This document shows positions 36,101 to 42,986 of a stretch of 64,000 nt of DNA, one piece after another. A program made the translations under genes and the position numbers. Every line of letters starts with the position of its first letter. Within the stretch, counting starts at the first letter, position 1. Below the pieces are notes generated by a model. That model did not search any database and had not been told where the DNA came from. It saw only the letters and a list, made by a program, of their open reading frames with translations. The DNA is from Pontibacter cellulosilyticus (GTDB lineage: Bacteria > Bacteroidota > Bacteroidia > Cytophagales > Hymenobacteraceae). The DNA lies in the NCBI RefSeq assembly GCF_014306105.1, contig NZ_JACRVF010000001.1:1318413-1382412 (forward strand), written 5' to 3'.

Positions 36101-36452
36101 GGTGCTGATCGGAAGTATGGTTGATAACCAGCTCTGTAATTACCTTTAACCCACGGCGATGCGCTTCCCGCACAAAGGCTTTAAAATCCTGCATGTTACC
36201 ATAGTTAGGATTTATACTTAGGTAATCTGCAATGTCATACCCGTCGTCACGGAGAGGTGATGGATAGAAAGGCAATAGCCAGATGGCTGTTACACCTAGA
36301 TCTTCCAGGTAATCCAGCTTTTGCATCAGGCCTTTAAAATCGCCGATGCCGTCGCCGCTGCCATCTTTAAAGGCTTTGATGTGCAGCTCATAAATAATGG
36401 CATCTTTATACCAATGGATGTTGTCGTCTAGTTCGAATTTCTCGTCTGCCAT
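33117..36452 (-). CDS. treS: fused trehalose synthase (maltose alpha-glucosyltransferase) and maltokinase
   Basis: A 1111-residue fusion. Residues 1-550 are GH13 trehalose synthase: DGYDIADYLSINPNYG, GVDGFRLDAVPYL (nucleophile Asp), LLAEANMWPED (Glu) and FLRNHDELTLEM (Asp), plus RGTPVVYYGDEIGMGDN. It interconverts trehalose and maltose. Residues about 580-1105 are a maltokinase of the aminoglycoside-phosphotransferase fold: RWFGGKART near the start, VFGNSLFLKVYRKLD, THGDYHLGQVLFTG (catalytic loop) and FYIIDFEGEPARS (metal Asp). It makes maltose 1-phosphate, the GlgE donor. Fusion channels trehalose directly into the GlgE route. It lies 24 bases downstream of glgE and overlaps glgB. Confidence 0.95.
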   Translation of the reverse strand: MADEKFELDDNIHWYKDAIIYELHIKAFKDGSGDGIGDFKGLMQKLDYLEDLGVTAIWLLPFYPSPLRDDGYDIADYLSINPNYGNMQDFKAFVREAHRRGLKVITELVINHTSDQHPWFQRARRAKKGSKYRDWYVWSDDPNKYKDVRIIFTDYEPSNWTWDPVAEQYYWHRFFSHQPDLNYDNPAVQKEVFKVLDYWFDLGVDGFRLDAVPYLFEREGTNGENLPETHDFLKKLRAHVDQKYTGKLLLAEANMWPEDSASYFGDGDECHMNYHFPIMPRLFMSLKMEDRYPIIDIFNQTPAIPESCQWAMFLRNHDELTLEMVTDEERDYMYKVYTKDPQARINLGIRHRLAPLLGNDRAKIELMNILLFSMRGTPVVYYGDEIGMGDNYYLGDRDGVRTPMQWNDNRNAGFSDANPQKLYLPVIIDPEYKYESVNVDTQNHNANSLLWWMRRTINMRKRYKAFGRGSIRFLSPSNSKVLAFIREYEDETILVIANLSRFPEAVELDLNEYKGHVPVEVFSKNKFPGIKDENYLFTIGGHGYYWMELRPQEAGQETVDQQSRPAVQISSLKEQLTSQTIKTLENRVLPSYIMQRRWFGGKARTVQRMQIVKDLPMPFGRQAASLLLIEVSYNEGLPELYQLPIAFATGEQADEISNSNAASVVARVVQNGQEGILYDALFNEEFRQMLLQMLVKRKRIKADGAELVGFSHREVSSMMNEAGNTLSSKILSAEQSNTSIVFGNSLFLKVYRKLDRIINPDVEVVQVLTDKVGFEHVPRFLGTLEEHEQGQNPMVLMMLQELVPNQGDAWSYVGDSLKRMFERIRTQNDRMKLKPALGSLSRPLAFSDIPDEIQMQLGGAHVERIELLGQRTAEMHLALSNIYDNKDFVPDNFSLHYQRSLYSSLISLVRVNFDSLAKHLNKLSENVRVEAEEVLQMREEILERLKLIFSKKIDTLKIRTHGDYHLGQVLFTGKDFYIIDFEGEPARSFSERRLKRSALRDVAGMIRSFHYAAYSAYFQQEGLRKEEAEYLEAWAEQWYHYASNFFMHNYLGRTMGTGVVPPNEEDFEVLIQTFLLEKAIYELGYELNNRPDWVLIPIRGIKYIMRKYSNG

Positions 36453-36476
36453 AGTGTTGGTACAGGGTGGTTTAGC

Positions 36477-38498
36477 TTATTCGTTTGTAAGGTGATCAGA
36501 TGGTAACCAGTTATCGTCTAAATTATCGTGTCCCATGCCGGGGTTGGCTGTTTCTATGCGGAATACGTGCACCGGCATTTCATGCGGCCTTAACTCCACG
36601 TAGTTCCATTCGTCGTGCCAGGTATACTTGCGCTCCGTTAACAGATCGTGCACCAGGTAATGCTGCCCCTGGGGTATGTTCAGTTTCCAGATCGGCACTT
36701 TTACCCAGCCTGCCTGTGTATTGTGCGGGTCCAGGTTTACAACCATCAGCATCTTGTTCTTCAGATCGTCGCTCCATTTTGCATAGCACAGCAGGTTAGG
36801 ATTATCGGTATCGCCAAAGATGATATTCCAGGTGGTTTGCAGCGCCGGGTTTACCTTGCGGATCTTGTTGATGAGCGTGATCACCTCCCGGATCTTGGTC
36901 ATTTTGCCCCAGTCCCAGTGCTTTACCTCATACTTTTCAGAGTCTAAATACTCTTCCTTGCCGGGCACTGGCGTAGCGATACCGAACTCATACACCGGCC
37001 CATACAAACCGTAGTTAGACGACATGGTAGCCGCCATTACCACGCGCGTAATATGCGCCGCTTCGCCTCCCTCCTGCAGCGCCACCGGGTTAATGTCCGG
37101 AGTATTGGGCCAGAAGTTTGGACGGTAGTATTCCCGTAAATCAGTTTGAGTTAGTTCTGTCATGTACTGCTTCAGTTCGTCAGCAGTGTTACGCCAGGTA
37201 TAATAAGTATAGGTCTGGGTAAATCCGATCTTAGCCAGGCGTTCCATCACACGTGGCCGCGTAAAGGCTTCGGATAAGAAGATAACCTGCGGATGGTTTT
37301 TATGAATATCAGCGATCACCCACTCCCAAAATGCAAAGGCTTTGGTGTGTGGGTTATCTACTCTGAAGATGAACACGCCCTGGTCAATCCAGTGAAGCAA
37401 TACTCTTCGCAACTCCTTCCAGAGGTTTTGCCAGTCTGGCGTTTCAAAATTCACAGGCAGCACGTCCTGGTACTTTTTAGGTGGGTTCTCGGCATACTGC
37501 ACCATGCCATCTGGTCGCCATTTAAACCACTGCGGATGCTCTTTTACATAGGGATGGTCTGGTGAACACTGGATAGCAAAATCAAGGGCTATTTCGATGC
37601 CATGCTCTCTGGCATCATGCACAAACTGCCGGAAATCATCCAACGTACCCAGCTCCGGAAGTATGGCATCGTGGCCTCCTTCTTCGCCGCCAATAGCCCA
37701 CGGTGATCCAGGCTCTCCAGGTTCTGAGGTTACAGAGTTGTTCTTGCCTTTTCTGAAAGCGCGGCCGATGGGGTGTATAGGTGGCAGGTAAATCGTATCG
37801 AAGCCCATTTCAGCGATGCGCGGCAGCAAACGCGCTGCATCTCCAAAGGTGCCATGACGACCACCTTCCTGCGCTGCTGATCTCGGGAAAAACTCGTACC
37901 AGGTGCTGAAAAGTGCTTTCTGCCGCTCTACATCCAGTTGCAGGATTTTCTCATAGGTGCTCACGTTACTGCGCTCACAGCATGCATGCATCAGTTCGCT
38001 TACATCGGGCCCGGTGGCAAGGGCAACGGCATCGGCCACAGAAGTTACATTGCGTAACTGCTCTGCCCACTTCCTAAGCCGTTTCTGCTGGCCGGGTTTG
38101 GATGTGGCTGCGGCATTTTCTAGATGCTCTGCTCCGATCATCAGCTCCACGGCTATATCCTGGTTGGCTTCATACTTCTTCTTCAGGCCTTTCTGCCACG
38201 AATAAAAGTGATCTACCCAGCCTTGCACACTGTACTCGTAGCGGCCCATTGAGTCAGGCGTAAACGAGGCTTCCCAGCGGTCATTGCCCAGAAACTTCAT
38301 CGGCACCTCTTCCCACTTTTTCCGTCGGGTGTGCCTGTAAATAAGCTGGGCTTTTACTTCATCATGTCCATCAGCAAAAACATCGGCTGTAACGGTGAGC
38401 TGTTCTCCCACCACGCGCTTGGCGGGATATCGTCCGCAATTGATCTGCGGTTTTACATTTTCTATGACAACACGTTTGGTTCCTTCTAGTCCTTCCAT
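36477..38498 (-). CDS. glgE: alpha-1,4-glucan:maltose-1-phosphate maltosyltransferase
   Basis: A 673-residue GH13_3 enzyme. An N-terminal beta domain (residues 10-110) with VIENVKPQINCGRYPAK begins the GlgE pattern, and the barrel shows FDTIYLPPIHPIGRAFRKGK, DFAIQCSPDHPYVKEHPQWF, GVFIFRVDNPHTKAFAFWEW (nucleophile Asp) and VIFLSEAFTRPRVM (acid Glu). YGPVYEFGIATP is another family mark. It transfers maltosyl units from maltose 1-phosphate to growing alpha-1,4-glucan, so glucan can be made without GlgC/GlgA, neither of which is seen here. It is the first gene of the minus-strand operon, divergent from treZ with a 213-base shared promoter region. Confidence 0.95.
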   Translation of the reverse strand: MEGLEGTKRVVIENVKPQINCGRYPAKRVVGEQLTVTADVFADGHDEVKAQLIYRHTRRKKWEEVPMKFLGNDRWEASFTPDSMGRYEYSVQGWVDHFYSWQKGLKKKYEANQDIAVELMIGAEHLENAAATSKPGQQKRLRKWAEQLRNVTSVADAVALATGPDVSELMHACCERSNVSTYEKILQLDVERQKALFSTWYEFFPRSAAQEGGRHGTFGDAARLLPRIAEMGFDTIYLPPIHPIGRAFRKGKNNSVTSEPGEPGSPWAIGGEEGGHDAILPELGTLDDFRQFVHDAREHGIEIALDFAIQCSPDHPYVKEHPQWFKWRPDGMVQYAENPPKKYQDVLPVNFETPDWQNLWKELRRVLLHWIDQGVFIFRVDNPHTKAFAFWEWVIADIHKNHPQVIFLSEAFTRPRVMERLAKIGFTQTYTYYTWRNTADELKQYMTELTQTDLREYYRPNFWPNTPDINPVALQEGGEAAHITRVVMAATMSSNYGLYGPVYEFGIATPVPGKEEYLDSEKYEVKHWDWGKMTKIREVITLINKIRKVNPALQTTWNIIFGDTDNPNLLCYAKWSDDLKNKMLMVVNLDPHNTQAGWVKVPIWKLNIPQGQHYLVHDLLTERKYTWHDEWNYVELRPHEMPVHVFRIETANPGMGHDNLDDNWLPSDHLTNE

Positions 38499-38538
38499 GT
38501 AGTGATTTCTTCTTAAGTTATGTAGGTACTGTGCTGGT

Positions 38539-38564
38539 TAAAATATGTTTCGGACAATATTTTA
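38539..38564. promoter_or_regulatory. inverted repeat and repeated ATATGTTTCG in the glgE/treZ divergent promoter
   Basis: TAAAATAT (38539-38546) and ATATTTTA (38557-38564) form an 8-base inverted repeat with a 10-base spacer. The word ATATGTTTCG occurs at 38543-38552 and again at 38574-38583, 31 bases apart. Lying between the two divergent operons of the trehalose island, it could be an operator for a shared regulator. No regulator gene is in the window. Confidence 0.35.
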
Positions 38565-38711
38565 AATCATATTATATGTTTCGTAACTGCACCCGATGCT
38601 CCTGTAAACGGACCTGCTGCACTACACTTACCATACCGCTCTATTTGCTAAAAATCCACAACTTATTGCTTAAAAAGCCAGTTAATACGTGCTGTAAAAA
38701 ACCCTACAAGT

Positions 38712-40556
38712 ATGTCTATTCGGAGAGAAATAGGAGCAAAGTACAACCCCGGCGAAGGAACGCTGTACACAGTGTGGGCACCTGATGCAGCAGATGTGAA
38801 GGTTAGATTGCACAAACCAAAACCACAGGATATTCCTTTACAGCAAGAAGCCTTCGGTTACTGGACAGCATTGGCAGAAGAAGCAACACCGGGTACACGC
38901 TATACATTTTTGCTTGATGAGGAGAAAGAAAGACCAGACCCCGCTTCGCTTTCACAGCCAAACGGCGTACACGAACCCTCAGAAGTAGTAGACCACCACA
39001 GCTTTTCCTGGACAGACACAAAATGGAAAGGCGTGCCGCTGCAGCAGTATATTATTTACGAGTTACACGTGGGCACCTTTTCGGAAGCAGGTACTTTTGA
39101 AGGCGTTATTGAAAAATTGCCGCAGCTCAAAAACCTGGGCATAACGGCTATCGAGCTAATGCCGGTGGCGCAGTTCCCGGGCAGCCGCAACTGGGGTTAC
39201 GATGGTGTATTTCCGTATGCAGTGCAAAACTCCTATGGTGGCCCCGATGGTTTAAAGCAGTTGGTAAATGCCTGCCACGCACAGGGTATGGCCGTGATAC
39301 TGGACGTAGTATATAACCACCTTGGCCCAGAAGGGAACTACCTCCGCGACTTTGGTCCATACTTCACTAACAAGTATAACACTCCCTGGGGCGAGGCCAT
39401 TAACTTCGACGACGCCTACTCTGACCCCGTACGCAACTTCTTTTTCCAAAATGCCCTGATGTGGTTCCGGGATTATCACATCGACGCGCTACGCCTGGAT
39501 GCGGTACATGCCATTTACGACAATAGTGCTAAGCATTTTCTGCAGGAGCTGCAGGAGCATGTGCACCAGCTGGAGGAGCAGGAAGGCCGGGAGTTTATAC
39601 TTATAGCTGAAAGCGACCTGAATGATGTACGCCTTATCAACCCGACAGAGCGTGGCGGTTACGGCCTGGCGGCGCAATGGAACGATGATTTTCATCATGT
39701 GATCCACGCGATGGTAACTGGTGAGCAGGAAGGCTACTATGTCGGCTTTGGAACGGCAGAGCAGCTGGCAAAAATAATGACCCATGCTTTTGTTTATGAT
39801 GGCCTGTACTCGGAGCACCGTAAACGCACGTTCGGTAGTTCTACAGCCCGTAACATGGCCCAACAGTTTGTCGTGTTTTCCCAGAATCACGACCAGGTAG
39901 GCAACCGTATGCTCGGAGAACGACTCTCGCAGTTGGTAAGCTATGAGATGCAGAAGGTAGTAGCTGGCTTGGTTATACTTTCGCCCTACCTGCCTATGCT
40001 GTTCATGGGGGAAGAGTATGGAGAGCAGAACCCGTTTTTATACTTTGTGAGCCACGGAGACGAAGACCTGATTGAAGCAGTGCGCAAAGGCCGGCGCGAA
40101 GAGTTTGCGTCTTTTGCCTGGCAAGGCGAGGCACCCGACCCGCAAAGCGAAAAAACATTTAAGCAGTCCAGGTTACGGCATAGCTATACTTCCGACGCAA
40201 ACCAACTGCACTTGCGCGAGTACTACAAGCGGCTCATCCTGCTCAGAAAATCATCTCCTGCGCTTGCTGCACCTGATAAAGATAAAGTAGAGGCATACAT
40301 GGATGAGCACGAGAAGGTGCTGCACTTAATCCATTTTACAAAACCGCCGTATATCTATTGCTTATTTAACATAAGTACCGCACCAAAGACGGTAAAACTC
40401 AATCAGGAAAAATTTAACGGAAACTGGCTGGTATTGCTCTCCTCTGCCGACCCTATGTGGAGTGGAAAAGGACATTCATTGCCTCAGGAGTTGCAGGGGC
40501 AGACGGAGATCACAATACCGGCAGAATCTATACTTATACTTCAGGAACAGAAATAA
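38712..40556 (+). CDS. treZ: malto-oligosyltrehalose trehalohydrolase
   Basis: A 614-residue GH13_10 enzyme with an N-terminal beta domain (GTLYTVWAPDAADVKVRLHK) and a catalytic barrel: GITAIELMPVAQFPGSRNWG, IDALRLDAVHAIYD (nucleophile Asp), ILIAESDLNDVRL (Glu) and VFSQNHDQVGNRMLGERL (Asp). It releases trehalose from the end of maltooligosyltrehalose made by TreY. Start ATG at 38712 directly precedes RREIGAKYNPGEG. It is the first gene of a plus-strand operon with the GH57 gene, treY and malQ; the next ATG follows its stop after a single base. Confidence 0.95.
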   Translation: MSIRREIGAKYNPGEGTLYTVWAPDAADVKVRLHKPKPQDIPLQQEAFGYWTALAEEATPGTRYTFLLDEEKERPDPASLSQPNGVHEPSEVVDHHSFSWTDTKWKGVPLQQYIIYELHVGTFSEAGTFEGVIEKLPQLKNLGITAIELMPVAQFPGSRNWGYDGVFPYAVQNSYGGPDGLKQLVNACHAQGMAVILDVVYNHLGPEGNYLRDFGPYFTNKYNTPWGEAINFDDAYSDPVRNFFFQNALMWFRDYHIDALRLDAVHAIYDNSAKHFLQELQEHVHQLEEQEGREFILIAESDLNDVRLINPTERGGYGLAAQWNDDFHHVIHAMVTGEQEGYYVGFGTAEQLAKIMTHAFVYDGLYSEHRKRTFGSSTARNMAQQFVVFSQNHDQVGNRMLGERLSQLVSYEMQKVVAGLVILSPYLPMLFMGEEYGEQNPFLYFVSHGDEDLIEAVRKGRREEFASFAWQGEAPDPQSEKTFKQSRLRHSYTSDANQLHLREYYKRLILLRKSSPALAAPDKDKVEAYMDEHEKVLHLIHFTKPPYIYCLFNISTAPKTVKLNQEKFNGNWLVLLSSADPMWSGKGHSLPQELQGQTEITIPAESILILQEQK

Positions 40557-40557
40557 C

Positions 40558-42984
40558 ATGGAACAATACATATGCATACACGGCCACTTTTATCAGCCAC
40601 CACGCGATAACCCATGGCTTAACGAAGTAGAGTTGCAGGAATCTGCGGCACCCTACCACGACTGGAACGAACGCATCACAGACGAGTGCTATGCCCGAAA
40701 CTCTGCCTCCCGTATTCTGGATGACAAAGGCAAAATAGTAGACATCACCAACAACTACAGCAACATCAGCTTCAACTTTGGCCCTACTCTGCTGGAGTGG
40801 ATGGAGAAAAATGAACCTGACACCTACCAGGCCATACTGGACGCCGACAAGCAAAGTATGCAGCATTTTTCCGGTCACGGCTCGGCTTTAGCGCAGGTAT
40901 ACAATCACATTATCATGCCGCTGGCCAACGAGCGTGACAAGCATACACAGGTAATATGGGGAATCTATGATTTCAAGAAACGCTTTGGCCGAGACCCGGA
41001 GGGCATGTGGCTGGCAGAGACCGCTGCAGATACGCCTACTTTAGAGGTATTGGCACAGCATGGCATTAAGTTTACCATTCTCTCTCCTTACCAGGCAAAA
41101 CAATTCCGGAAGATCGGGGAAAAGGAATGGCATAACGCTGAGGGAGCCAACATAAACCCACGCCGTCCATACTTGTGCAAGCTGCCCTCTGGCAAAGAGA
41201 TCGTGCTTTTCTTTTACGATGGACCGGTTTCCCAGGGTATTGCTTTTGAAAGGCTGCTAAACAGCGGTGAGTCATTTGCCAACAGGCTGGTAGACGCATT
41301 GGACCATAAAAGCAAAGAACCGCAGCTGATGCACATCGCCACCGACGGCGAAACGTACGGCCACCACCACCGGTTCGGAGAAATGGCTCTATCATACGCA
41401 GTGCATCATATACAGGAAAAGACCCAGGCTCAAATAACGGTTTACGGAGAGTACCTCGAAAAATTCCCGCCAACGTACGAGGCACAGATCATAGAAGAAA
41501 CTTCGTGGAGCTGTGCCCACGGTGTAGAACGCTGGCGCAGCAATTGCGGCTGTAATACCGGAGGCCATGCCCACTGGAACCAGGAATGGAGAAAGCCCCT
41601 GCGCGAGGCGTTCGACTGGCTTCGGGATGAACTTGCACCGCTTTACAGCGAGGAGATCGGGAAACTTGGTGCTGACCCTTGGGCCACCCGCAACGACTAT
41701 ATCCAAGTGATCATGGACCGGTCTGAGGAGAATGTGGAGAATTTCTTCGAAAGCCATACTACCAGGGAGCTGACCCAGGAGGAAAAAGTGCGCTTTCTGA
41801 AACTGATGGAAATGCAGTACCACACCCTGCTAATCTATACCAGCTGCGGATGGTTCTTTGATGAAGTGACTGGTATTGAAACGATGCAGGATGTATTTTA
41901 TGCGGCACGCGCTATACAACTGGCAAAAGAAGTAAGCAGCAAAGACTATGAACAGAAGTTCCTGGAGTACCTGGAGAACGCAAAGAGCAATCTGAAAGAC
42001 CAGGGCAACGCAGCAAAAGCCTATCGCAGCTTTGTTGCCCCTACTATTATCGATCTGCTGCGCGTGGGGGCGCACTATGCCATCTCCTCACTTTTCGAGA
42101 GCAAGACCGATACAGAGCAGGAGCTTTATAGCTTTAAGGCAACCTCAGAAGCTTATGAGCTGCAAGAGGCCGGCAAGCAGAAACTGGTAACAGGCCGCGC
42201 CAACATTAAATCAAAAATAACTTGGGAAGAGGTAACCATAACCTTTGCGGCATTGCACCTCGGAGACCATCAGTTATTCGGGGGGGTGCGCGAATTTATG
42301 GATCATGATAGCTACGAGAGCCTTAAAGCAGAACTGAAAGCGGCCTTTGAAAGGGGCAATGTAAGCGAAGTGATCATGTTGCTGGACAAACATTTTGAGT
42401 CGCACAGTTACTCTTTCTGGCACCTGTTTAAAGACGATCAGAAGAAGATACTCGATCAGGTACTGGCTACCACCATGCAGGGCGTAGAAAACGATTTCCA
42501 GCAACTGTACGACAATAACTACCCGCTTATCTCGGCCATAAAAACAATTGGCATGAAACTGCCTCGTCCTTTGCAAACCACGGTAGAATACATCGTAAAT
42601 ACTAAGCTGCTGCGCGAATTTGAAAGCGAGACACCGAACACAACTGAGATAAAAAGGCTGCTCGAAGAGGTGCAGCGCATGCGTGTCAGGCTAAACTACA
42701 GCCAACTGGAGTTTGCCGTTACCAACCGGGTTGATGAAATGATGAAGAAGATACAGCAAGAGCCACATAACATGGATACCATGAACGTGCTAATTGAATT
42801 GCTTGACGTACTGGAGGGATCTAAGCTGGAAACAGATTATTGGCAGGCACAGAACATCGCTTTTTATATGCAGCAAAACGGCTATTTAGACCTGAAAAAA
42901 CGAAGCGAAAACGGTGATACCGAGGCTGCCGCATGGTGCCATCAGTTCGAAAAACTATACCAGAACCTTAACCTTAAAGTATAA
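40558..42984 (+). CDS. GH57-family alpha-glucan enzyme (DUF3536-containing)
   Basis: An 808-residue protein from ATG at 40558 (MEQYICIHGHFYQPPRDNPW). The N-terminal 350 residues are a GH57 barrel: CIHGHFYQPPR, PEGMWLAETAADTPTLEVLA with the expected nucleophile Glu in WLAE, and HIATDGETYGHHHRFGEMAL with the second acidic residue. WSCAHGVERWRSNCGCNTGG and a long helical C-terminal half (about residues 420-800) match DUF3536 proteins. GH57 enzymes act on alpha-1,4 or alpha-1,6 bonds; the specificity of this subgroup is not known. It sits between treZ and treY, where other bacteria carry the debranching enzyme gene treX, so debranching or trimming of glucan is plausible. Spacing to treY is 2 bases. 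Confidence 0.9.
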   Translation: MEQYICIHGHFYQPPRDNPWLNEVELQESAAPYHDWNERITDECYARNSASRILDDKGKIVDITNNYSNISFNFGPTLLEWMEKNEPDTYQAILDADKQSMQHFSGHGSALAQVYNHIIMPLANERDKHTQVIWGIYDFKKRFGRDPEGMWLAETAADTPTLEVLAQHGIKFTILSPYQAKQFRKIGEKEWHNAEGANINPRRPYLCKLPSGKEIVLFFYDGPVSQGIAFERLLNSGESFANRLVDALDHKSKEPQLMHIATDGETYGHHHRFGEMALSYAVHHIQEKTQAQITVYGEYLEKFPPTYEAQIIEETSWSCAHGVERWRSNCGCNTGGHAHWNQEWRKPLREAFDWLRDELAPLYSEEIGKLGADPWATRNDYIQVIMDRSEENVENFFESHTTRELTQEEKVRFLKLMEMQYHTLLIYTSCGWFFDEVTGIETMQDVFYAARAIQLAKEVSSKDYEQKFLEYLENAKSNLKDQGNAAKAYRSFVAPTIIDLLRVGAHYAISSLFESKTDTEQELYSFKATSEAYELQEAGKQKLVTGRANIKSKITWEEVTITFAALHLGDHQLFGGVREFMDHDSYESLKAELKAAFERGNVSEVIMLLDKHFESHSYSFWHLFKDDQKKILDQVLATTMQGVENDFQQLYDNNYPLISAIKTIGMKLPRPLQTTVEYIVNTKLLREFESETPNTTEIKRLLEEVQRMRVRLNYSQLEFAVTNRVDEMMKKIQQEPHNMDTMNVLIELLDVLEGSKLETDYWQAQNIAFYMQQNGYLDLKKRSENGDTEAAAWCHQFEKLYQNLNLKV

Positions 42985-42986
42985 GC

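Noticed and set aside
40462..40557. N-terminal extension of the GH57 protein inside treZ
   Set aside because: It overlaps treZ coding sequence out of frame and is basic and random-looking; GH57 begins with the conserved CIHGHFYQPPR just after ATG 40558.
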